Shown here piece by piece: positions 1 to 5,094 of a stretch of DNA of 5,094 nucleotides. The notes under the pieces were generated by a model, which saw nothing but the letters and a program-made list of their open reading frames with translations, did not search any database and was not told the DNA's origin. A program made the position numbers and the translations under genes. This DNA is from Planctomycetota bacterium. Lineage in GTDB: Bacteria > Planctomycetota > UBA1135 > UBA2386. The stretch's first letter is position 1, and each line of letters opens with the position of its first letter. The stretch spans positions 1 through 5,094 of the forward strand of contig QJVU01000569.1 in NCBI GenBank assembly GCA_003235605.1, in the 5' to 3' direction.

Positions 1-335
1 ACCTGGAGCTCGTTGTACAGCGGCGCCACGCCGTCGCCGGTGGCGAGGGACCTGTCGATATCCAAACGCCAGGCCTTCGTGAAGCTCACCACCACGGTTG
101 CGCCCACGGCCACCTTGCCGTCGCGGGAGATGCCCAGGGCCTTGGACGAGTCGTGCGGGCCGTCCATGTGGCCCAGGCGCCAGAAGTAGTAACCGTCAAT
201 GGGCGTGGCCGGCGGATCCTCCGGGTCCTCCGGCGGTTTGCCGCCCTGGTTCCCGTTGGCCCCCCATGCGAAGGGGCCGGCCCCGAGCACCACGGCAAAG
301 GCCACGATGATGACAATTAAGGTTTTTGTTTTCAT
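1..335 (-). CDS. Exported protein with HAF-like repeat, N-terminal part (truncated by the window edge)
   Basis: Only the first 111 codons are visible; the frame is open to position 1, so the C-terminal part lies outside the window. Residues 1-26 form a Sec signal peptide: a basic start (MKTKT), a hydrophobic core (LIVIIVAFAVVLGAG) and a likely cleavage site after WGA. Residues 27-45 are a Gly/Pro/Asp/Glu-rich linker. Residues 50-93 read like one unit of the HAF extracellular repeat family: an FWRLGHMDG segment, then SSKALGISRDGKVAVGA, then an aromatic 'KAWRLD' strand in the place of the usual AF(R/L)W motif. HAF units normally occur in tandem and are thought to form beta structures in secreted proteins; their biochemical role is unknown. 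The start is supported by AAGGAG 7 nt upstream, and the nearby upstream ATG is followed at once by a stop. The gene lies 238 bp downstream of the large secreted-protein gene on the same strand, so a shared export-related role is possible but unproven. Confidence 0.85.
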   Translation of the reverse strand, partial: MKTKTLIVIIVAFAVVLGAGPFAWGANGNQGGKPPEDPEDPPATPIDGYYFWRLGHMDGPHDSSKALGISRDGKVAVGATVVVSFTKAWRLDIDRSLATGDGVAPLYNELQ

Positions 336-342
336 ATCATCT

Positions 343-348
343 CTCCTT
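343..348 (-). promoter_or_regulatory. Shine-Dalgarno site of the HAF-like protein gene
   Basis: The minus strand reads AAGGAG with 7 nt before the ATG at 335-333. It fixes this start: the only other nearby ATG (340-338) gives ATG-ATA-TGA, a dead frame. Confidence 0.8.
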
Positions 349-470
349 TCTGATAAGTTGATGCGAATGCGTTGAAAGCAGCTGCGGTCAGACCAACGAT
401 GTCGCTTTTCTCCGGCTTTGCCACCCCCTTTCTTCAACCAATTGCGAGCGCCAGCGGGACGGTCCCGGGT

Positions 471-489
471 GCGCCCGCACGCCGGGCGC
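471..489. repeat. Small GC-rich inverted repeat
   Basis: Arms GCGCCC and GGGCGC (6 bp) flank a 7-nt loop, next to the stronger 495-522 hairpin. In DNA this GC-rich a 6-bp pair can arise by chance, so it is listed only as possible extra structure in the intergenic RNA. Confidence 0.25.
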
Positions 490-494
490 GGCGA

Positions 495-522
495 TGCGGC
501 CCCCTTTTCAAAGGGGGCCGCA
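495..522. terminator. Strong GC-rich hairpin downstream of the large gene, possible terminator
   Basis: This is a perfect 12-bp inverted repeat (left arm TGCGGCCCCCTT, right arm AAGGGGGCCGCA) with a 4-nt loop at 507-510. It lies 52 nt past the stop codon of the large gene. Neither strand has a T-run after the stem, so it is not a textbook rho-independent terminator. It could still end transcription, protect the mRNA 3' end, or be a dispersed intergenic palindrome. The fold is seen directly; the function is inferred. Confidence 0.5.
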
Positions 523-543
523 CACTCTTAAAGACCGCCGGGC

Positions 544-565
544 GAGCAATTGCACTATATTGCTC
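544..565. repeat. Inverted repeat just past the stop of the large gene
   Basis: A perfect 7-bp arm pair (GAGCAAT and ATTGCTC) flanks an 8-nt loop. It begins 8 nt after the stop codon on the transcribed strand. It is more AT-rich than its surroundings and not followed by a T-run. It may act with the stronger hairpin at 495-522 in processing or ending the transcript. Confidence 0.4.
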
Positions 566-573
566 TGCGCGGT

Positions 574-3500
574 TCACGGTGTCGTCATGAAGTCGATCCG
601 TCGGAACCAGATGTCGTTCCCGACGTCGTGCGGCGACAGGGGCCACTCGTCGCCGTCCGTCCACTGGTGCCAGATGGCGTAGAGCCGAGTGCCGCCTGGG
701 TGCATGCGGATCTGAGCGTGCCCCTGGTGCGGAGATCCCTGCGCCAGCCAGGGCCAGCGGTAAACCGTCTCGCCGGCATCAGGGCTCGAGCTGTCCGGAT
801 TGATCACCCAGGGCACCATCAGCCAGGTCGAGCCGCCGTCGGTGGTGCGGCTGTAGAAGATGTCCTCCTTGATGGTGTCGGTCTCGCCCAGCGGCTCCCC
901 GAGCCCGTGGAGGACCTCGGCCGTCCCGAAGGCCACATGGTAGATGAAGTTGCTCGGATCATTCGGATCCTGGGCTGTGTCGTCCTCGGGATAGGTTGGG
1001 TTGACGGTGCCCGGGCCCATGGGCGTAACCAGCCTGGGATCGGTCACCGTGTACTTGTTCCCCTTCAGCAGCGACACGTTGCGCCCTGGCTCGAACTCGC
1101 CCCGGCCATATTGGTACTGCTTCTCACTGTACTCGCCCGTCTCCGGATCGCGCTCGATGACGGTGTGGGTCGTCTCTTCCGGCCCGTTCGGGTCGGTCGT
1201 GAAGGTCTTTCCGCCGTCGAACGACCGGCGCACGAAGAAGTCCATGTGGTCACCGCCCAGGCGCCCCCAGTTCGGGGTGAAGGAATACCCGAAGACGAAC
1301 AGGTCCCCGCGGAGGAAGCCGCGGTGGGCCTTGGCGTCGGAGTAGGGGTTCGCGAACGACTCGTCGGAGAGGTTGCCCTGGTACTGCTTCCACTTCCCGA
1401 CTTTGTTCCAGGTGTTCCCCTCGCCGTCCCCTGCCTTCTCGACCGGGTCCATCGCCTCGACGGTCGCGGCGCTCATGTTCATGTGCCGCCGCTGATACCG
1501 CATGACGTTCGGCTCGGAGGTTTCCGCGCCCGTCTCGTAGCGCATCAGATTGCTGAACTTGTAGGGGTTGGCGCTCTTGTTGCTCATGTCCACCAGTGGC
1601 ACCACGGCGCGGATCGCGAAGACGTCCGAAGGCTTGCCGCTGCCCTCGCGCCCCTGCCTGTAGACCGCCACCAGGGACGTGCGCTGCTTCGAATTGTACT
1701 TCGTGAGCCACTCCTTGGGCTGGGCGATGAAGCGGATCCGCCGGGCGTTTTCCGTTTTGTACTGGCGGAAGATGCCGGTGCTTTCGCCCGCGGCGTCTTT
1801 GTAGTAGATCGGGATGAGGTTCCCGACATCGTCGAGGGCGGGTAGGTTCAGCACGTTCCCGCCGCTGACCTGATCCGGCTGGTCGAACTTGAACGAGTGG
1901 TAGATGATGTTCTTGCCCTTGTCGTCCGGCTCGGGCCGGTCCGCGTCCTCGTCCTCGCCGTGCTCCCCTTCGGGGGGAATGCCGAGGCCCTTGGTTTCTT
2001 CATACCCGAGGATGGTCCACCCGCCCGGCATCACGAAGATGGCCGGCCGGCCGGCGCCGGTGTCCCCGTCCAGAGGACGCCCGTCGGCGGTGACCACAAC
2101 CGTCTTTTCCAACCCGGCCTTGTTGACGAAACGATACCAGCGAATAGCGGAACCGGGGCGGTAATCGCCCTCGTCGGCCTTGTCCCAAACGGCGGTGCCG
2201 CCGGATTGGTCCGCCAGACCGAGGACCGGAAGCATGTAGGCGTATCGCGCCATGCCCCAGCCGCCGCCGGGGCCGCTGTTGCCCCCGCCGGGCTCGGTGT
2301 CCGGATCCTCACAGTCACCTTCGGACTCATGTTCGCTCGCCAGGTAGTCCTCCTCCAAGGCTCCTTCCAGAGGGATGTAGGAGCCGGTCGTCGGGTCGAT
2401 CAGCGGCAGGCCGGTGTCCGGGTCGAGCTGCACCTTCAGGTTGTCGGTGTTCACCGTGTTGTTGTCCGAGACCCGAACGGGCAGCGAGAACGGCACCAGC
2501 CACTTCGGCCGGTTCGAGATTTCGGGTTGTTGCCCGTGCTCGTCGGGTCCACCGCCCAGCTCATCGGCCGAATAGTCTGCCGTCGGGTTCCAGTTCCCGT
2601 CGATCAGGCCGAAGTCCGCGTACTTGAGGAAGCTGTACCAGATGTCGGTCTTCTTGTGGACCGTGGCGCCGCTCCAGCCGTCGCCGCCGCCCTTGCAGCT
2701 GCCCGGGAGCAGCCCGCCCGGGTCTTCCTGCCAGGCGATGGCGAAGCCGACGTTCTTGGCGCTGCTCGCCATCGGGAAGAAGGCGTCCCGGCGGCCCGAG
2801 GTGAGGCGCTCCGGCTTGAACCAGACGACCTCGCCGATCTCGCGGCCTGAGAACTGGCTTGCGTTGCCCTCCCAGACGAGCACGCCACGGGCCGCCCACA
2901 GGGCGTAGTAGGGGATCTCGCCGATGCCCTGGTCGCCCACGTCCTTGTCCTCGTCATAATTGACGGACCCCTGCTTGCCGCGCACGCCCCAGACGTCGTT
3001 GACGGCGTAGGCGTCGTCGTAGGGGTAGTCGTCGTCGGTCTTGATCGAGAAACTGGGTTTGCCGCCCCGCGCGTAGGCGCTCGTCCACACCACCAGGATC
3101 TTGTCCTCCGCGATCTTCTGCTGCGGCGCGCGGGAATTGCCGGGGAATTTCTCTCCGGTCTCCAGGGTGAACGACGACCTGCTGGCCATGTGGGAGACGT
3201 TGAACCGCTTCCAGGTGGCCCCGTCGTCCATCGAGACAGCGGTGATGATGTCGGAGCCGCCGCGCGTGATGCCCGTCGCCGTGTTGGGCTCCTGCTCCTC
3301 GGTGTAGGTGACGAACAGCGGTTTCACTTTGTCGCGGGTCTCGATGACGTTGCCGTCGTCGTCGCGGTATTCGACTGTCGCCGCGTCACCGTTGGCGGTC
3401 TTGGCCGGCACCCAGACCGGCATGATGTCCAGTTTGGGCTTGTCGACCGCGTATTCCGGGGACTTGGAGACGTTTCTGCGCACCAGGCTGGACCCGATCG

Positions 3501-4749
3501 ATTGCCCGAGCCAGGCCAGGGCGTCCTCGGCCGAGACGCCGTTCAGCTGTGAAATCAGCTCGTCCATTTGCCCGATTTTGCCGAAGTCAAGCTCGGTCAA
3601 TGAGAGGTTGCCCATCTTCTCCAGCAAGGCCGCGGCAGATTCTTCCGTAATCGTGATCGGTTCGTTCGAGTCGCCATCGTCGTCCAGGCTCATCAGCAGG
3701 CGCCCCAGGTTGACGACCGCCGGGTCCGTGATCTCCTGGCCGGGGAAGATGTCCAGCGGGGAAATGCGCTGGTCGGCCACTGCCGAGCCGATGGACACAC
3801 CGCCGATCGACAGCTCGACGATTTCCCCGGGAAAGAACGAGAATCCCCCCTCGGCCCCGATGCTGCCGTTGTGGGTTGGGGTGCTGTAACCCAGGCCGTG
3901 GACCGGCCCGGCGAACGTGCCGTGCTTGGGATGCTGCAGCTCATAACTGAAGGCGAAAGCGTTATCAGCCCATGTGGTGCGCTGCAGATCGAGCGGAACG
4001 TTCGGATTCAGGGCCCAGGCATTAAAAATGACCGGGACCTTATCTGTCGTTTTAAGTTCCACATAGGCCGCGACCGTCACGAGGCGCTTCTGCAGCCAGG
4101 GCTCTCCCCACTGCCCCCACTGAAGGCCTGCAAGTTCCGAGAGATGGACCGTCAGCGGGTATTCATCCGGCGGATTTTTATTGTAATTCGCGCCATAGGT
4201 CCACTCCCCGTAGTCCGCTTGAACCAACGAAGCCTGATACTCCACCACCGATTCCCGGTAATAAGGATTCGTAAAAACCTCCAAAGTACTCGCCAATTCC
4301 TCGTACTTTCCCACCAAGGCCGAGTACGCCTTCAGCAAATCCTCGAATGACTCATCGACGTTCTCGGCCGACTGGCTCGCTGCCAAGTATTGCTGGTATT
4401 CCTCCAGCCATTCCGGGGACGGGTCCACCAATTCCTGACAATCTTCCAGCAATGCCTCGTAGTCGCTCACCAGATCCGGATACGCTACCGGGATCGGCGG
4501 CTGAACAGGCACGGTGTCCAGGTAGACACTCACCTTTCTCAGCACGCAACGGTCGCTGAAGGGTTTGACGACGACGTTGATGTCCATCACCGTGTTCCAG
4601 ACCTCCACCGTGCCGACTTGCTCGAGTGTCTTGGTGACCAGGCCCGCCTCGAGCATTCCCACCGTCCCGTGGACGGTCACGTTGTCCGCCTGCGCTAGGG
4701 GTGTACCCAGCAGCAGAAGCAAGGCAATTAAGATGATCTGCTTTTTCAT
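574..4749 (-). CDS. Very large secreted protein with Asp-boxes, choice-of-anchor O-like
   Basis: 1391 residues, intact from ATG to TGA. Residues 1-21 are a Sec signal peptide (MKKQ, a long Ile/Leu core, cleavage after AQA). Residues 22-80 look beta-rich. Residues 91-170 are rich in Glu, Leu and Tyr and probably helical. Residues 278-372 match a domain common in bacterial surface proteins: HGLGYST, GGFSFFPGE, VELSIGG, ISPLDI, then NLGRLLMSLDDDGD. From about 430 to the end the pattern resembles proteins named 'choice-of-anchor O', notably AIAWQEDPGGLLPG, GDGWSGA and KTDIWYS (667-706). Sialidase-type Asp-boxes occur at 506-513 (SMDDGATW), 1176-1183 (SFDGGKTF) and 1302-1309 (TTDGGSTW), which suggests beta-propeller-like blades; no catalytic residues are recognisable. 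Low-complexity acidic or Gly-rich inserts lie at 807-831 and 926-946. It has only four cysteines (68, 104, 685, 813). The C-terminus ends at DIWFRRIDFMTTP with no LPXTG, PEP-CTERM, GlyGly-CTERM or membrane segment, so it is probably periplasmic or secreted. The start has AAGGAG 6 nt upstream. The family name is recalled from memory and only moderately certain. Confidence 0.93.
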   Translation of the reverse strand: MKKQIILIALLLLLGTPLAQADNVTVHGTVGMLEAGLVTKTLEQVGTVEVWNTVMDINVVVKPFSDRCVLRKVSVYLDTVPVQPPIPVAYPDLVSDYEALLEDCQELVDPSPEWLEEYQQYLAASQSAENVDESFEDLLKAYSALVGKYEELASTLEVFTNPYYRESVVEYQASLVQADYGEWTYGANYNKNPPDEYPLTVHLSELAGLQWGQWGEPWLQKRLVTVAAYVELKTTDKVPVIFNAWALNPNVPLDLQRTTWADNAFAFSYELQHPKHGTFAGPVHGLGYSTPTHNGSIGAEGGFSFFPGEIVELSIGGVSIGSAVADQRISPLDIFPGQEITDPAVVNLGRLLMSLDDDGDSNEPITITEESAAALLEKMGNLSLTELDFGKIGQMDELISQLNGVSAEDALAWLGQSIGSSLVRRNVSKSPEYAVDKPKLDIMPVWVPAKTANGDAATVEYRDDDGNVIETRDKVKPLFVTYTEEQEPNTATGITRGGSDIITAVSMDDGATWKRFNVSHMASRSSFTLETGEKFPGNSRAPQQKIAEDKILVVWTSAYARGGKPSFSIKTDDDYPYDDAYAVNDVWGVRGKQGSVNYDEDKDVGDQGIGEIPYYALWAARGVLVWEGNASQFSGREIGEVVWFKPERLTSGRRDAFFPMASSAKNVGFAIAWQEDPGGLLPGSCKGGGDGWSGATVHKKTDIWYSFLKYADFGLIDGNWNPTADYSADELGGGPDEHGQQPEISNRPKWLVPFSLPVRVSDNNTVNTDNLKVQLDPDTGLPLIDPTTGSYIPLEGALEEDYLASEHESEGDCEDPDTEPGGGNSGPGGGWGMARYAYMLPVLGLADQSGGTAVWDKADEGDYRPGSAIRWYRFVNKAGLEKTVVVTADGRPLDGDTGAGRPAIFVMPGGWTILGYEETKGLGIPPEGEHGEDEDADRPEPDDKGKNIIYHSFKFDQPDQVSGGNVLNLPALDDVGNLIPIYYKDAAGESTGIFRQYKTENARRIRFIAQPKEWLTKYNSKQRTSLVAVYRQGREGSGKPSDVFAIRAVVPLVDMSNKSANPYKFSNLMRYETGAETSEPNVMRYQRRHMNMSAATVEAMDPVEKAGDGEGNTWNKVGKWKQYQGNLSDESFANPYSDAKAHRGFLRGDLFVFGYSFTPNWGRLGGDHMDFFVRRSFDGGKTFTTDPNGPEETTHTVIERDPETGEYSEKQYQYGRGEFEPGRNVSLLKGNKYTVTDPRLVTPMGPGTVNPTYPEDDTAQDPNDPSNFIYHVAFGTAEVLHGLGEPLGETDTIKEDIFYSRTTDGGSTWLMVPWVINPDSSSPDAGETVYRWPWLAQGSPHQGHAQIRMHPGGTRLYAIWHQWTDGDEWPLSPHDVGNDIWFRRIDFMTTP
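592..3462 (-). other. Asp-box-containing choice-of-anchor O-like region (within the large CDS)
   Basis: Residues about 430-1386. Repeated strand-rich segments with 'DIWYS', 'DIFYS' and 'DIWFRR' endings follow or precede Asp-boxes at nucleotides 3211-3234, 1201-1224 and 823-846. Other family-like stretches are KPLFVTYTEE, ILVVWTSAYARGG and LGYEETKGLG. Asp-boxes are structural turns in beta-propellers and related folds and do not by themselves imply sialidase activity. Region boundaries are approximate. Confidence 0.5.
3634..3918 (-). other. Surface-protein domain with SIG/PLD/LDxDGD motifs (within the large CDS)
   Basis: Residues 278-372 of the large protein. The order of motifs (GYST, GGFSFFPGE, ELSIGGVSIGSA, ISPLDI, VVNLGRLLMSLDDDGD, ITI) is one I recognise from the N-terminal regions of many Gram-negative lipoproteins and adhesin-like proteins. 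There it usually reads F(S/R)Y..GE.V.FSIG...LG......TPLDL....V.NI.RLLQ.LD.DGD. The acidic LDDDGD loop could bind a metal, but that is a guess. Here the domain links the unique N-terminus to the Asp-box region. Confidence 0.55.
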
Positions 4750-4755
4750 AACGTT

Positions 4756-4761
4756 CTCCTT
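4756..4761 (-). promoter_or_regulatory. Shine-Dalgarno site of the large secreted-protein gene
   Basis: AAGGAG sits 6 nt before the ATG at 4749-4747, an ideal spacing, and the ATG opens directly into a signal peptide. The site lies inside the final codons of the short upstream frame, whose TGA overlaps the ATG. Confidence 0.85.
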
Positions 4762-4915
4762 TCCTCTATCTCAGGTTCGATCGGCTGCGGGTTGGAGCCG
4801 GAAGCGTGCACGCTACGGGGCGGTGGAGCGGCCTCTCTCGTCTCGGGTGTTCCGGATGGACGCGTCTCCCGTCCCGCAACAATCCGTTTCTCGGCGACCT
4901 CTGCATTGTTATGCG

Positions 4916-4934
4916 CCAGGTCGATTTTGACCGG
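4916..4934 (-). repeat. Hairpin immediately after the in-frame TGA
   Basis: On the minus strand CCGGTC pairs with GACC-T-GG around a 6-nt AAAATC loop, giving a 6-bp stem with one bulged T. It begins at the first base after the TGA at 4937-4935. A bulged U recalls bacterial SECIS elements, but those place the apical loop further from the UGA than here, so I do not call it one. Confidence 0.3.
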
Positions 4935-5038
4935 TCAAGTGAGCTCCTCTTCGACGCCGAGGCTGCCGGCCGCCAGGCACAGCAGCATGAACAGTAATAT
5001 TCCCAAAACCTTTTGCGTAAATTTAAATATTATTTTCA

Positions 5039-5045
5039 CCTCCTT
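5039..5045 (-). promoter_or_regulatory. Strong Shine-Dalgarno sequence without a well-placed start codon
   Basis: The minus strand reads AAGGAGG, the best ribosome-binding match in the window. The codons 5 and 8 nt downstream are both ATA. The only canonical-type start in frame nearby is the GTG whose first base is the last base of this site, too close for normal initiation. Confidence 0.65.
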
Positions 5046-5059
5046 GGTTGAGTCGGTTA

Positions 5060-5090
5060 TGGCGATCGGTCCCGGGTTTCAGGACTGCCA
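5060..5090 (-). repeat. Stem-loop in the leader ahead of the short frame
   Basis: On the minus strand an inner 6-bp stem (GTCCTG with CGGGAC, one G-T pair, loop AAACC) sits inside an outer 4-bp TGGC/GCCA pairing with an asymmetric internal loop. It lies 15 nt upstream of the AAGGAGG site and close to the window edge. It could be the end of a structured leader or the 3' hairpin of an upstream gene; no T-run follows. I could not match it to a known riboswitch class, and the 5' part is missing. Confidence 0.3.
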
Positions 5091-5094
5091 CCCG

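Larger units (their letters stand above)
336..573. other. Intergenic region with three inverted repeats
   Basis: This 238-bp gap separates the stop of the large gene from the start of the HAF-like gene. It contains inverted repeats at 544-565, 495-522 and 471-489, listed separately. The half nearest the HAF gene (about 336-450) has no clear -35/-10 pair and no long inverted repeat. Short open frames cross the gap on both strands, but none has a Shine-Dalgarno site or a protein-like composition. The gap is large enough for an independent promoter of the HAF-like gene, which I could not locate. Confidence 0.6.
4746..5039 (-). pseudogene. Short exported-protein frame with no normal start and an in-frame TGA
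   Basis: Read from the GTG at 5039-5037, the first 34 codons give a signal-peptide-like sequence: a Lys/Phe-rich start (KIIFKFTQK), then VLGILLFMLLCLAAGSLG, then VEEELT and a TGA at 4937-4935. The same frame then stays open for 62 more codons, beginning PVKIDLAHNN and becoming rich in Pro, Arg and Glu. It ends in a TGA at 4748-4746 that overlaps the ATG of the large gene as ATGA, a common arrangement for translational coupling. The Shine-Dalgarno site AAGGAGG is strong, but the well-spaced codons are ATA (5033-5031 and 5030-5028), while the GTG abuts the site and is badly placed. The simplest reading is a small exported-protein gene with a damaged start and a nonsense mutation. Alternatives are a 34-codon peptide starting at ATA or GTG, TGA readthrough, or sequence errors. 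The second half uses several AGA, AGG, ATA and GGA codons, so its coding status is doubtful. No family recognised. Confidence 0.4.

Noticed and set aside
336..400. Possible sigma-70 promoter for the HAF-like gene
   Set aside because: Candidate boxes such as TTGGTC or TATCAG have no good partner at 16-18 nt, and the latter would place the start inside the ribosome-binding site.
398..430. Segment on the minus strand with GGCAAAGCC and GCGAC, recalling part of a cyclic-di-GMP (GEMM-I) riboswitch
   Set aside because: Only short pieces match. The second GCAAAGC block and the downstream stem of the consensus are not present in the right order. A covariance search would settle it.
460..470. The 11-mer CGGTCCCGGGT, also found at 5067-5077, as a shared upstream regulatory site
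   Set aside because: Two copies of a GC-rich 11-mer in 5 kb of GC-rich DNA are expected by chance, the flanks do not align, and their distances to the start codons differ.
372..590. 72-codon plus-strand frame across the intergenic region
   Set aside because: No ribosome-binding site, runs through the 12-bp palindrome and into the antisense of the large gene, and has no protein-like features.
434..664. 76-codon minus-strand frame overlapping the end of the large gene
   Set aside because: No Shine-Dalgarno site, Arg-rich composition, and it depends on the out-of-frame reading of a conserved C-terminus.
550..1845. 431-codon open frame on the plus strand
   Set aside because: It is antisense to the large gene, has no Shine-Dalgarno site at its start, and has the Val/Arg/Gly-rich makeup of a GC-rich shadow frame. 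The minus-strand gene has a signal peptide and recognisable motifs.
1897..2850. 317-codon open frame on the plus strand
   Set aside because: Shadow of the large gene for the same reasons; repetitive Val/Arg/Ala composition and no recognisable domain.
4776..4900. 46-codon minus-strand frame from an ATG near 4900 ending just before the large gene
   Set aside because: No ribosome-binding site and extremely Arg/Pro-rich; it is a shifted reading of the short damaged frame.

Overview
The window is a GC-rich stretch of a Gram-negative bacterial genome. Everything that looks coding lies on the minus strand. It holds one very large secreted protein gene (1391 codons), the beginning of a second exported protein gene that runs off the left edge, and a short damaged or unusually decoded reading frame at the right edge. 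I saw no RNA genes, CRISPR arrays, insertion sequences or integration signatures. The sequence does not fix the taxon. Sec signal peptides, a cell-surface 'SIG...PLD...LLxxLDxDGD' domain, a HAF-type repeat and high GC would suit a deltaproteobacterial or related environmental Gram-negative, but that is inference.

Layout in transcription order, right to left. (1) 5040-5094 is a truncated leader with a stem-loop. (2) 4746-5039 begins with a strong Shine-Dalgarno sequence (AAGGAGG) and encodes a signal-peptide-like N-terminus. It has no normal start codon at the expected distance and meets an in-frame TGA at codon 35. The frame then stays open to a TGA that overlaps the ATG of the next gene (ATGA). 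(3) 574-4749 is the main gene. It encodes a Sec signal peptide, an N-terminal part with a helical segment, a surface-protein domain, and a roughly 950-residue region with three sialidase-type Asp-boxes that resembles 'choice-of-anchor O' proteins. The ORF ends without any recognisable C-terminal anchor. (4) 336-573 is an intergenic region with three inverted repeats, the best being a 12-bp stem at 495-522. (5) 1-335 is the start of an exported protein with one HAF-like repeat, truncated by the window edge.

Functionally this looks like a small group of co-oriented cell-surface or secreted proteins of unknown role. No enzyme, transporter or regulator is visible. The points most worth checking are the damaged or recoded frame ahead of the large gene, the domain combination and missing anchor of the large protein, and the lower GC of its N-terminal coding region.
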